IMG/VR virus record: IMGVR_UViG_3300043548_000722
Span: 43,651-107,650 of that record
Strand: one strand, 5' to 3'
Origin: a virus
DNA length: 64,000 bases
How positions within the stretch are numbered: position 1 is the first letter of the stretch; the number at the start of each line of letters is the position of its first letter. Under the pieces are notes generated by a model. That model searched no databases, was not told the origin of the DNA, and saw nothing but the letters and a program-made list of their open reading frames with translations. Shown here piece after piece: positions 7,920 to 17,700 of this stretch. Position numbers and translations under genes: made by a program.

Positions 7920-7951
7920 GGGGGACTCCTCACGGAGTCCCCCTCTTTTTT
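7920..7951 (+). terminator. Strong rho-independent terminator between convergent units
   Basis: A perfect 10-base-pair stem (7920-7929 with 7934-7943) with loop TCAC is followed by TCTTTTTT. It ends the plus-strand replication cassette. The minus-strand structural operon stops at 7950, so the same hairpin may also act on that transcript, although its U-tract is weak on that side. Confidence 0.9.
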
Positions 7952-10900
7952 AGCCCCAACCCTTGTCGCCTGCTCGATCCGTGAGCCAGCCGATACGCGC
8001 CCCACGAAACTTTACATTCGGCGGGTACATTGTAGAGATTGCTCGATGCGCCCAGTTTGTGTCTCCGTCAACGAAGGGACCTGGGTCAGATGTCCCAACT
8101 GCAATCGCCTTTCCAAACTTCCCGAACGAGAACGCGACTGCCTCCGCCAGGGTGCTGACCGTTGTGGTGGTAGGCTGATACTGCGGCTGCACTATTACCG
8201 GAAAGTCAAACGACGAATCCGGAGACACTGAAGTAAGGCCAACGGCATCCGACAAGTTGAAAGGAAGCACCTCTCCTGTGCCGAGCGCGTTTGGCGTTCT
8301 CCTGGGGCCGCCAATGAACCGGATGACAAGTGCGTATGCAAAATGCCTGCGGTCTACACGAAGCGCCGCGGCTGAGATCGCCTCGTCAGGTAGGTGCAGT
8401 CTCTTCTTAACGAAGTATTCCTTTCGCGCGAACACACTAAGAGGAGAGGACCCGATGAAGGGGGCGGAGTATTCCCACGCTTCTTCGACCTCGTTGGTCG
8501 CGTCTGCATTGTCGCCAACTGCGGGCAAATCCACTTCGCCAGACCAGATAATCTCCCCAAACCCGAACTCGGGCTCGTGTTCGTTCCATCTCGCAAAATC
8601 ATCCTGATCGAACGCCGTATCCAGGGTATTGAACCTCCAGAGCTCTACGAGCACTCCGGCATTAGGCTCCCACTGTGAGACATCAGACACCTCCTCGAAG
8701 GTAGCGCCACTACCAATCTTCCAGAAGATCTCAGGAGCTCTCTTGTAGATTCCCCAACAAGTACTTGAGCTCGGGCGCATGCTTAGAGAAATTGAAACCT
8801 CTGAGAGTACGGAGCCGTGAGGGGCATCGACCGGCATCGTAAAGCCGACAAACCCAGGGGGAATGAACGAGTCCCTAGGAATATCTACATCATTAACGCT
8901 CCAGGACGAGTTCACTGTCAGGTGTCCGTGGAGCGCGTACCAAAGAGGATCAAACGCTGCCGTATACAACGTGATTGTGGCAGAGTTGACCCCGATATCG
9001 AACAGCCTGTACATGTCTACTGATGGCCTGATCCATCGATCCTCGGGGATAGAGTTGATCAGGCTTTCAATGAGATCCCCCTGTCCAGCTGACAGGGTCT
9101 CCCGTATAGAGGCACATTCACCTCGGAGGGCATACGCCGCGTTGACTAGAGCAACATAGAATTCTTCATTTCTACTTACGACCCTGGGCTCAGTGTCTTC
9201 GTACTGCCTAATAGCTGCCGAAGCCAGTTTTTCGCAGGTAGCAAGAAACTCCATAAAGGCCTCCGATACCGCGGTATCCAACGGATCTGCGGTATGGGCG
9301 CTGTCCAAAACAACCCAGGCGGCGTCTGCGTCCTCGTATGCCGTACCCCAGGAAAACTTCAGGATTTCCGAGGAAGCATCTGGCATCGGCTCTAACATCA
9401 ATGTACGTAGATTATTTCCATATGTCCATGCATTTGCCGGGCTCGGTTGTCCGGAGGTATCAGACAAAATCTGTTGCGTTGTCTTAACTCCTAAGATTGT
9501 TTGAGAGTTCACAGTACGTAGCAGACCAGGACCTCCCCGCAGCTCTTGCATACCCATCGAGTACGTTGAAGTTGGAGGGGTGAACGATGTGGAAGTGCTC
9601 AAGTCGTAGTCACGCTGCCAGCCCATGTTCACGCCGTAATCCTGCCCACCAAGCAACTTGGTATCGGCAGGACCAAGCGTCTGGTAGCCCTTTACGGCAT
9701 TGGCAAACCGGAACCCATGCGCGGCAACGTGGCCCGAAGTAAGTACCGGACCGCTAACCTTCAGTGGGTCCGTGTCGTGCTGGACGGAGATCTCCTGGAA
9801 CGCCATGTACGTCGAGGTAGTCGGATCAGCCGGGACCGTAATCTGGAGAAATAACTCCTCGTCAAGCCTGCTCTCCTGAAGCGCGCTTGAGGCACGATCC
9901 ACAACCCCATTGACCGCGAGCGTGGCTTCGTAGGATCGAATCTCCACCGCGCCAGAAGACACAAAGCTCACTACGGATACCGAGTCCGAGGCGACTGTCG
10001 TTCCTGACGCGGTCACCATGGCGAGTCCGACAGTCACAGGAGCCGCAGTGCCTCCCGATGCCGCACGCAGACGAATCTTGAGACGAAGGTGGTCCTTCCA
10101 GATGTATCGACGCCCGCGCTGGCGAAGGACTGTTGCCGTAGCTGCTCTAGTCACGATTAGTGTGCCGCCGTGTGTGGGCTGGTAGCTGAGGGCTCCGCCC
10201 AGACCCACCTTGCGGATGTCGGTCAACGCAAAGTCGGAGGCCGTGGTATCCACAGTCTCGTCGGCATAAAATGGAGGGCGAGGCTCATTTGAGTACGTCG
10301 CCCACGGAGTCGTGTGGTGAGGCGACTCGGCGCTTCCGGACCATGCGGACGACTCAAAAAGAAGCGGTGCTGAGATAGGGTCGTAGTCTTCGGCAGCCCC
10401 AATCCCTGCACCATCTGTGGTCAGCGCCCATTGTACGAATGAGAGCGTCTTTGAGTTTCCGGAGCGGTCAACCGTGCTGTCCGCGCGTTCATCCAGAGAG
10501 TTTGAGTCAGAGGACAGCAGTGGAAGCTGGTCAAGAGTCTTGAGCGCCTGATAGGTGCCGACCTGCATCCAGTCCGCAATGTCTATGTAGGAGCGGTGCC
10601 ATCGCAGGCCGTGCAGCCGGAAGTCAGCTCCGGCCGCAGGCGTGATCGCAACATCTCCGCCCAGTGCAAAGAAGATATCGGTTCCGTCGCTCTCCACTGC
10701 CAAAATCGCATATCTTTCGCCAGTGGAAATAACCTCAACGATGCAGCCAACCCACGAGGACGCCGGCCCCGGCAGGGCTCCGACTCCGAGAGACGAGACC
10801 GCGAGCACTCCTGCATGGGCAAGATTGAAGCGAGTGTAGTCGGAGGCAGTGAAGTCTCCTATCGGGTCGCTGTCCGTCTCATTGGCAGGGCGGATAATCC

Positions 10901-13900
10901 CCGGCCTTCCCAAAGTAGTCGGAGCTGCCCAGTAGGAAGAGCTCGAGGGGTCCCAGTGATACCCGATGTGCAGATCCGAGTTTGACCCCCACATTGGGTA
11001 GATCATTCGGCCCGCAGCAATGACATCCTCTGAATACACCCCTCCCAGAGCGTGCCCAAAGTCACTGTCGGGAGGATTGCCGTGTACCCAAATCGAACCG
11101 ACGGTTTCGATGGCTGAGCCCAAGCCCGTGATTGCGGGCTCCGTCCCATCCGACTTGCGAATGAAGACGGCCGCAGCCGAGGGCGTGTGTGACCCGCCCG
11201 CAGTGTCTTCACCTTTTGCGACCACCAACGCAGGGTCTGTGCCGCGCTGAATGACTCCAGCAGCAAACGACCTACGAACCCCGGTCGTGTAGTCGGCCCC
11301 ATCAGTGTCCGGAAGTCTGAAGGCCGAGCTGTTGCCGAACCCCGATGCCTCTACAAAGAGGCCAACGGCGGTAGAGTCGACTGTCTCGGAAGAAGCGACG
11401 GCGACATGGATGCCGTCCGCAGGTGAGAACGCGTTTACGTCCACGGCGTAGCCACGGCTGACATCGTCGGCCCCGCCGTCCAAGGCAGAAAACTCCGAGT
11501 CATTGGCCGTGACAAGGATGCCTGCGCCGGTGCCTGCCCACCCCACGCGAATGCCGATGACGGTGTCGTTTGCGCTTGCAGCCGCCGGATCCTGCTCCTG
11601 GAACACGCTCAGGGCTGCGCGGCCTGCCGCCGCGCCTCCGAACATGGGCACTCCGACGCCCATGCGCAGATTCAGAAGCATGAACTGATGTGAGCCGGTG
11701 AAGGTCGGAGACGTACCGTCGAGATTGCGAATCGTAAGCTGGTTCGGACGGGTTTCGTAGGCTTCGTAAAGACCCGCGTACAGACCCGTGAGCACACGCA
11801 CGTAGGTCTTTGCGCCGTGCGAGTTGGCCGACCGGGCTGACGTGGAGTGGTGCGTGATTGGGTACAGAGTTCGCAGATTGTCTGGATTTACGGAGACTGA
11901 TGCCGAGTTCACGACTGACGTGATCACGCCACCTGACGCAAACGACCCGGTCAGGATGTCAAGATTCGAAACCGTGGTCCCATCAAGGAGCGCGGATTTC
12001 GTCACATGCTCGAAATGAGCAAAGGCCAGGTCGCTACCGACGCTGCTGCCATTGACCTTCGTATGATGGAAACCTCCTGCCCTTACGCTCTCGGTGACGC
12101 TGCTAATTGCTGCGCGATAGTCCGTGACCAGGTCGTCAAAGATCTCCCATGACGACACGTTGTCCGCACCGCCGCCAAGCGGCAGCACGGTGCCAATCTG
12201 ATGCAGCGGAGGGACAATCTGCACAGTCCGCCCATCAATCCAGCGCGTGATGCGCCAATCGGCGTAGTTCGTGCCGCTGATGACGAAGTTGATCGCGCGA
12301 CCAACGTCCTCAAGGGTGAATGCGTCGTAGGTGCCGGAGGCATCGTATCCAGAGGCACGGAGGAGGTTCCCCTCCAGAACTTCCGCTGCGTCCACGGATG
12401 TGCGATTGGAGGCGGCCGTCGTTGCGGCGGGCGTTGCGAAAAGAGTGACTGGGCGATCAGTAACTTCTGCAAAGAAGCCGCCACCCTTGTCCTGGCCCTG
12501 TCCCTGGTAGACACCGCCGAAGTTGAGATTGCGGTGCAGGTTTCGTAGGACCCAGCCATCGACCTCTTCTGACGAGTTGATGGCCGGGACCAGCAAGAAG
12601 TCTCGAGGCACGCGACCAAATGCGTTCTGCATGCCGAGGATGATGCGGATACCGCCTGCGGGAACACGCGGGATGTGCGGCTCGAACCACAGGTACAGCG
12701 AGGTTTCGAACAGTCCATTCGAGTGGACAGTGAGCGTCTCTCCCGACTGGGCGTTGAGAAGATGCAGAGACTCATCTGTTTCGTGCCGAACGACGATCTC
12801 TGTCTCCGAAACGACAGTGTCTACAACGTATCTCCCCGCGTTCGAGATTGGGGTTACAACGACCGGACCCGTTAGCTCAACGATGTCCCCTTCACGCACT
12901 CCGTTCGTGACAAACGTCGCGCCGGAGCAAATGATCGTAGCGCCATCGATAATCTCTGTGACGCCCACAGAGCTTTGCTTCAGAGACTCTCCGCCCAAAG
13001 CATTACGGTAGAACGGGTAGTCATCTGTGCTGAGCGGTAGGTTGGCCGACCCGTCTTCGTTGAAGGTACTCGCGCCTCCAACAATCCCGCCAGAGGGCAG
13101 GTAAGCAACGGTGCCGATGCCCACTACCTTGTCAAGAGATAGCAACTCGTTCCACTCGGAGTCGAGGACCGCAAAGTACTGAGAGATCTGCTGAAGCGAG
13201 GCGTCGGCAGGAAGATCAACGAAAATTGCGGTCTCGAGCACTGCATCGAGATCATCGAGGTATCCGGTGGCCAGGTCGATTGAGGTCACCGCCCCCGTGA
13301 GCGCGTCATACTTCAGACGAGGGCTGTCCTCTGGGATCTCCAGCACGACAGGTACGGCCACTTCGCGGACAAGCTGGACCTGGTGGCTGTCGAGGTTCTT
13401 GGCTAGGCTGTGCAGAGCGCGATTGACGCTCTCGCTCGTCCGGTCCTCTCCACGCGCGACGAAGCTAGACCGCGGACGGTTGCCCTGCGTCAGAGCTCGC
13501 GGACTGGAAGATGCAAGGTCCCCCGCAGTCACCCGTGCAGACGGATGCGGGTTTACGTGTAGGCCAACCAGCGGAGCAAGGTCTGTGAAGCCCGCGGCAG
13601 TCGGAAGAACCTCGATAAAGGCATTGGTCCCTTCCGCAGCAACGTAGCCGGTGTTCTTGGCAACAACCTTGAGCACACCTTCGTAGGCATAGGCAGTCAG
13701 CGGGGCCGGAATGGATACCGCAGCGGCTGCGGTGTTGATCCCATCTACGATCTGCGCCAGGGTTAGCGCAGAGACAGAGGAGAACGAAACGACCAGGCTC
13801 GCCAAGGATTCTGTCGCAAAAGTGATCGCAAAGCTGCCCGGGCTACTCGCTGCCAAGATGGCATCGATGTCGTCGAAGCCTCCGGTGGCATTGATGGGCT

Positions 13901-13979
13901 TGGCGCCAAAGATAACGGGCTGCGCGAGGACAGCTTTGTCCGTCTTGCTTGCAAGAAAGGGACGGCGTACAAAACTCAT
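7950..13979 (-). CDS. Giant tail/baseplate-associated protein (2009 aa)
   Basis: This is the last and largest gene of the structural operon. The protein is Ser/Thr/Asp/Gly-rich and predicted mostly beta, with no signal peptide. Residues about 170-215 hold a helical block (RALHSLAKNLDSHQVQLV). Several segments resemble the beta module found in the two large proteins upstream, for example VREGDIVELTGP..GRYVVDTVVSETEIVV and FTLEDVGRAINF..WRITRW. Such size and position (after J-like and lectin-like genes) suit a tail fibre, spike or baseplate-periphery protein. The function is inferred only. Its start overlaps the stop of the upstream gene (ATGA). Confidence 0.8.
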   Translation of the reverse strand: MSFVRRPFLASKTDKAVLAQPVIFGAKPINATGGFDDIDAILAASSPGSFAITFATESLASLVVSFSSVSALTLAQIVDGINTAAAAVSIPAPLTAYAYEGVLKVVAKNTGYVAAEGTNAFIEVLPTAAGFTDLAPLVGLHVNPHPSARVTAGDLASSSPRALTQGNRPRSSFVARGEDRTSESVNRALHSLAKNLDSHQVQLVREVAVPVVLEIPEDSPRLKYDALTGAVTSIDLATGYLDDLDAVLETAIFVDLPADASLQQISQYFAVLDSEWNELLSLDKVVGIGTVAYLPSGGIVGGASTFNEDGSANLPLSTDDYPFYRNALGGESLKQSSVGVTEIIDGATIICSGATFVTNGVREGDIVELTGPVVVTPISNAGRYVVDTVVSETEIVVRHETDESLHLLNAQSGETLTVHSNGLFETSLYLWFEPHIPRVPAGGIRIILGMQNAFGRVPRDFLLVPAINSSEEVDGWVLRNLHRNLNFGGVYQGQGQDKGGGFFAEVTDRPVTLFATPAATTAASNRTSVDAAEVLEGNLLRASGYDASGTYDAFTLEDVGRAINFVISGTNYADWRITRWIDGRTVQIVPPLHQIGTVLPLGGGADNVSSWEIFDDLVTDYRAAISSVTESVRAGGFHHTKVNGSSVGSDLAFAHFEHVTKSALLDGTTVSNLDILTGSFASGGVITSVVNSASVSVNPDNLRTLYPITHHSTSARSANSHGAKTYVRVLTGLYAGLYEAYETRPNQLTIRNLDGTSPTFTGSHQFMLLNLRMGVGVPMFGGAAAGRAALSVFQEQDPAAASANDTVIGIRVGWAGTGAGILVTANDSEFSALDGGADDVSRGYAVDVNAFSPADGIHVAVASSETVDSTAVGLFVEASGFGNSSAFRLPDTDGADYTTGVRRSFAAGVIQRGTDPALVVAKGEDTAGGSHTPSAAAVFIRKSDGTEPAITGLGSAIETVGSIWVHGNPPDSDFGHALGGVYSEDVIAAGRMIYPMWGSNSDLHIGYHWDPSSSSYWAAPTTLGRPGIIRPANETDSDPIGDFTASDYTRFNLAHAGVLAVSSLGVGALPGPASSWVGCIVEVISTGERYAILAVESDGTDIFFALGGDVAITPAAGADFRLHGLRWHRSYIDIADWMQVGTYQALKTLDQLPLLSSDSNSLDERADSTVDRSGNSKTLSFVQWALTTDGAGIGAAEDYDPISAPLLFESSAWSGSAESPHHTTPWATYSNEPRPPFYADETVDTTASDFALTDIRKVGLGGALSYQPTHGGTLIVTRAATATVLRQRGRRYIWKDHLRLKIRLRAASGGTAAPVTVGLAMVTASGTTVASDSVSVVSFVSSGAVEIRSYEATLAVNGVVDRASSALQESRLDEELFLQITVPADPTTSTYMAFQEISVQHDTDPLKVSGPVLTSGHVAAHGFRFANAVKGYQTLGPADTKLLGGQDYGVNMGWQRDYDLSTSTSFTPPTSTYSMGMQELRGGPGLLRTVNSQTILGVKTTQQILSDTSGQPSPANAWTYGNNLRTLMLEPMPDASSEILKFSWGTAYEDADAAWVVLDSAHTADPLDTAVSEAFMEFLATCEKLASAAIRQYEDTEPRVVSRNEEFYVALVNAAYALRGECASIRETLSAGQGDLIESLINSIPEDRWIRPSVDMYRLFDIGVNSATITLYTAAFDPLWYALHGHLTVNSSWSVNDVDIPRDSFIPPGFVGFTMPVDAPHGSVLSEVSISLSMRPSSSTCWGIYKRAPEIFWKIGSGATFEEVSDVSQWEPNAGVLVELWRFNTLDTAFDQDDFARWNEHEPEFGFGEIIWSGEVDLPAVGDNADATNEVEEAWEYSAPFIGSSPLSVFARKEYFVKKRLHLPDEAISAAALRVDRRHFAYALVIRFIGGPRRTPNALGTGEVLPFNLSDAVGLTSVSPDSSFDFPVIVQPQYQPTTTTVSTLAEAVAFSFGKFGKAIAVGTSDPGPFVDGDTNWAHRAISTMYPPNVKFRGARIGWLTDRAGDKGWG

Positions 13980-14593
13980 AGGAAGCGGACCTCCCAGATC
14001 ACGCGCAGAGTAAACGAAGTGGTCTTGGTTACGGGCTCAAATGTCTTGTAGGCCATTGGTGCCCGATCCGCGACGGCCATACCAGTCGGAGTCGCAGTGC
14101 GACTCCAGTTGTTGTCCGGATCTCCGTCCGTGAACAGCCCGGCCTCCGTGAGAATCACGTTGTCCGGCAGGCTGATCTCTGTCTGCCCATATTCCCGGAT
14201 GAACCGCACCGCCGTCCTGGAGGACGTGGAGGACAACACGGGGAAGGTAGCAGGGACTCTGACTCTCGCCAGGAACTCTCCTGGAACGTACGGGACGCCG
14301 CTGACAAGCTGCGAGATGTTTGCGACCTCGGGCTGGGATCCTACGCCGAGGCCGATGAACGCAATGCGGTCATTCCGAAAAAATTCGTCGCCTGAAAAGT
14401 TCTTAAGAGAGATTAGTTCGGCCAAGTACTCACGGCCCGTGAGCGTCCAGATGTTCGAGCCTTCGACATGCTGACGGCACTTGCCGTTTTCGAAGCTGTC
14501 GATCGTGACGAACCCTTCGATGGCCGGAGCTGAGGCATGGTCCTTGACCACTTTACGGCCAAAGAACGGCAGTAGGCGCGCGATGTTCAGCAT
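13976..14593 (-). CDS. Tail/baseplate-associated beta protein
   Basis: This 205-residue protein has a hydrophobic-basic start (MLNIARLLPFFGRKVVK) and then a beta-rich body with RIAFIGLGVGSQPE, a RFIREYGQTEISLPD strand region and ILTEAGLFTDG. The end, AYKTFEPVTKTTSFTL then IWEVRFL, resembles small tail proteins of many phages that end with a WEIRF-type strand and carry the E-A-G-L-F turn. It overlaps both neighbours by 4 to 7 bases, so it is translated within the tail operon. It is probably a fibre-attachment or baseplate component; this is a comparison by eye. Confidence 0.7.
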   Translation of the reverse strand: MLNIARLLPFFGRKVVKDHASAPAIEGFVTIDSFENGKCRQHVEGSNIWTLTGREYLAELISLKNFSGDEFFRNDRIAFIGLGVGSQPEVANISQLVSGVPYVPGEFLARVRVPATFPVLSSTSSRTAVRFIREYGQTEISLPDNVILTEAGLFTDGDPDNNWSRTATPTGMAVADRAPMAYKTFEPVTKTTSFTLRVIWEVRFL

Positions 14594-14775
14594 ACTTCGA
14601 GTCTCCGGATGATCTCTTTGGCCTCGTCCACAGTAACACCGAAGTTGAACGCAATCACTTCGGGGTTGAGAGGTTTGCCGTCCGCAGACTGAATACCTCC
14701 TCTACGCGCTCCCTTGGCGCCGCCCTCAATCTTAAGGGAGTCAACGACTCTTGGCTGTTCTTTGTTCCTGATCAT
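14587..14775 (-). CDS. Small hypothetical protein in the tail operon
   Basis: This 62-residue protein has a basic Gly-rich first half and a second half, PEVIAFNFGVTVDEAKEIIRRL, that looks like a single helix-turn-helix-like or LysM-like helical pair. It overlaps the upstream 1590-residue gene by 4 bases and the downstream one by 7, so it is almost certainly translated. No family recognised. Confidence 0.65.
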   Translation of the reverse strand: MIRNKEQPRVVDSLKIEGGAKGARRGGIQSADGKPLNPEVIAFNFGVTVDEAKEIIRRLEVC

Positions 14776-17700
14776 CGCTTACCCTGCGAAGGCGTTTCTT
14801 TACGGAAGATACGACCGATGACAGACGCGGGTTCTGGAGTCATTTCTGCGATCGTGAACTGGGTAGCAGAGTTTACTTCGATGATTGGGAACAGAAAGTG
14901 ATCTGTCCCGTAATCAAACTCAAAAAAGTCTCCTGGACGAACCCCAAGCTCTTCAATATCGTGGCTTGCATCCGAGATAGTAACGACCGCGGTCCCGTCA
15001 ATGTCAAAGCCTACTGCGGGAGTATACGTCGAAACAATCGCGGCTTCGTCTGCGGGGAAGATACCGTCGATTGTGATGGTCCCTCCGTCGACCTCCGCAA
15101 TGGTGTAGACGCCGTGCGAAAGGCTGCCAGCACTAGGAGCGACCACAAGCAGGTCTCCTGCTGAGGCGGCAAAGGACCCCGTGAGGGTGCTTCCTGAAAG
15201 AGTGACCGGACCGGCAGCGTCGACCACCGTCAGGGGACGATAGATATCGATCTCTATGTCGTCATAGCCCATGAGCCGCTCAAGACGTGGATCTGTGTCT
15301 CCGTCGAATTCTTCGTATACCTGTTTGCGAATTTCTACATTTTCTATGAGACGCTCGACAGGTCGGCTCAAGAAAACCTGATCTCCGTAGATCGCTACAA
15401 TTTTATAGGCAGCCCCGGTGTCCGTATCATAGAGAGTGTCTTCGCGCTCGACATTCTTTAGATCGATATCGGCAATCTCAATTACAGAGACTCCGAGTGT
15501 CGCGGTACTCGCGCTTCCGGAGTAAACCGGGTTCTTCGTCAGTGACCACCGTTCAATACGGTACTCGGCGCTCTCATCGGGGTCCGGAAGAGGAGTCGCG
15601 AGAGTAAGTGCCGTTTCCTGATCTGCAAAGAGATCTGGGGTTCCCGTGTTGGAGGTCGCGTAGAGAGCCCAGTCAAATACTCCGAGATCTTGGATTACAT
15701 AGACGCCGCGGTTTGGCCCACTCAGAATGATGACGCGGTCATCCGCGGTCACACCCGAGGACCGGAACGCAGCATTGTCGTCTCGCAGGACGTGGTGCTC
15801 AAAGAACTCCGCGTCATCTCCAAAGGTACTGTCTACCGCAAATGAAGTCCCTTCATAGATGATGTGAGAGTCATCGCGAAGAACTTGGAACTGGGCAGCA
15901 GAATCCGCCGCAAGAGAGGAGATCGGTTTGGTGTACGGAGTGCTGTCTGCGTCCTCATCAATGCGGAGTTCCGTGTCGCTAACGACCTCCGCAACAATGT
16001 ACATTCCACGATTGGGGCCGGAGATGATGACCAGCCGATCTCCAGCTTGAATGAGATTGCGCCCGAATACCGTGACTTCGCCCGGAAAGGCGGAGTTGAT
16101 CCTGGGGAGCGAGGTAACATCCCCGCTGAACCCGCCTCTTGCGGAGGTCACGGTATCCGAGCCTGCTTCGAACTCGAGGTCGTCTCCCTGAAACAGTGTG
16201 CGCGTACTGCGGCTTCCGAAATCGAAACGACGAAGGGCTTGTCCACTGCCGTTGAGGTCATCAAAGGCCCGTGTGGACTCCGTGCTAAACGCAGGGTCAT
16301 CCATCAGGTGGAGATCCATCCCAAGGGTGGGGCGTGCGTCTACCGTCACGGAGTCAAGCAGCGACAAGACTGCAACGATCTGGGGCTTCGTGTAGATCGG
16401 CCGGATTCGGTTCAGGAACTCTGTGGCCAATGGAATGTCGCGCGAGTCTACTGCGCGCACATCAATCTCAGCCTGCCAAGTATGATACTTGCGCAGCTCG
16501 ACTTCTCCGGGAACGGCAGAGTACTCTCGCCACCAAGTCGGGGACACGACGTTGTCTGTCAAGATCACTGCGTTGGTGAGCGGAGTGAAGGGCGGAAGGA
16601 AGTCACCGACCGCAAAAACGCTACCCGTAAGGGGATTGATCCCTAGACCCTTAAACTTTTCTATGCTGTAGAGATCTGAGCGAGGATAGCGGAAAACGCT
16701 GAAAATTCCCGTACCTAGCCCCTCAGCATCAAGCTCCTCAGTGATTACACGACCGTAGAGGTCCGTGTATTCTGGATCAATCTGAACAATCTCACTTGGC
16801 TTCTCTGTGACGGGCAGATCCAACAGGATGTGCGCGCCAATTTCGGCTGAGCGAAGTGTTGGACCAGAGGCCCACGCGTACATCAGTCCGGCAACTGCCG
16901 CACGATACGAAATCTGAGTCGTTCCATATGCGTCAAGATCTGCTTTAGTAATGTTGACGAGAACGCCAAAGTTATCTTCGATGTATTTGAAATTATCAAT
17001 CAGCGTGAGTGGGGCCCAAAGGGTTTCTGGTGCAGGGCTACTGGGTGTGAACCGGGACGAAAATTCGATGAACCGTCCCTGCCCACGGCGACGAATCACA
17101 TACTCGATGGACTGTTGATCGGCGACTGGGAAGAGCCCGTCCGCAACACGCGGGCTGACTCTTAACTCACGTTCTGAAGTCACGGAGGTGATTGCGTAGG
17201 TCCCCTGGCTAAGCCCCGTCAAGATTTCCAGTTCGTCCCCGGGACGAATTCCATGAAACACCAGAGAGTAGTCAGCGATACCGACGACGGGCGACCGCGC
17301 TCGCGTCGTCAACGCAGTGCCCCGATGCTCCGTGCCCGTGATGCTAAAGTCATTGTTTTCGGACAACTTGATCGGAAGCCGTGACAGCGAGCTAGTAGTG
17401 TCATCCTCGTGGATAAGGATGGTGCTCGATCCCTGAGATTCCACGCGCTCTGGTGAGATGTACTCAAACAATGCTGGAATCGAGTAAACCGGCTCTTCTG
17501 CCTCACCACTCGGATCAAGCGGAATCCTCGTATTTCGAATAACTCGTGTTGGACTAATCTGGATGTCAAAGAAACCCGTCAAGGAAATATTAGTGGTCGG
17601 GTCCAGTGGGAGGTTCTGGTACGAATTGCGAAACTCCCTGCTGTGAAAAATCTCGTAGATGTCCAGCGCGGACTCAGTGTAGAGCGCCTCCCCACTTTCC

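Noticed and set aside
15864-16646. A 260-residue plus-strand frame
   Set aside because: Antisense to the 1590-residue beta-repeat gene and not protein-like in composition.
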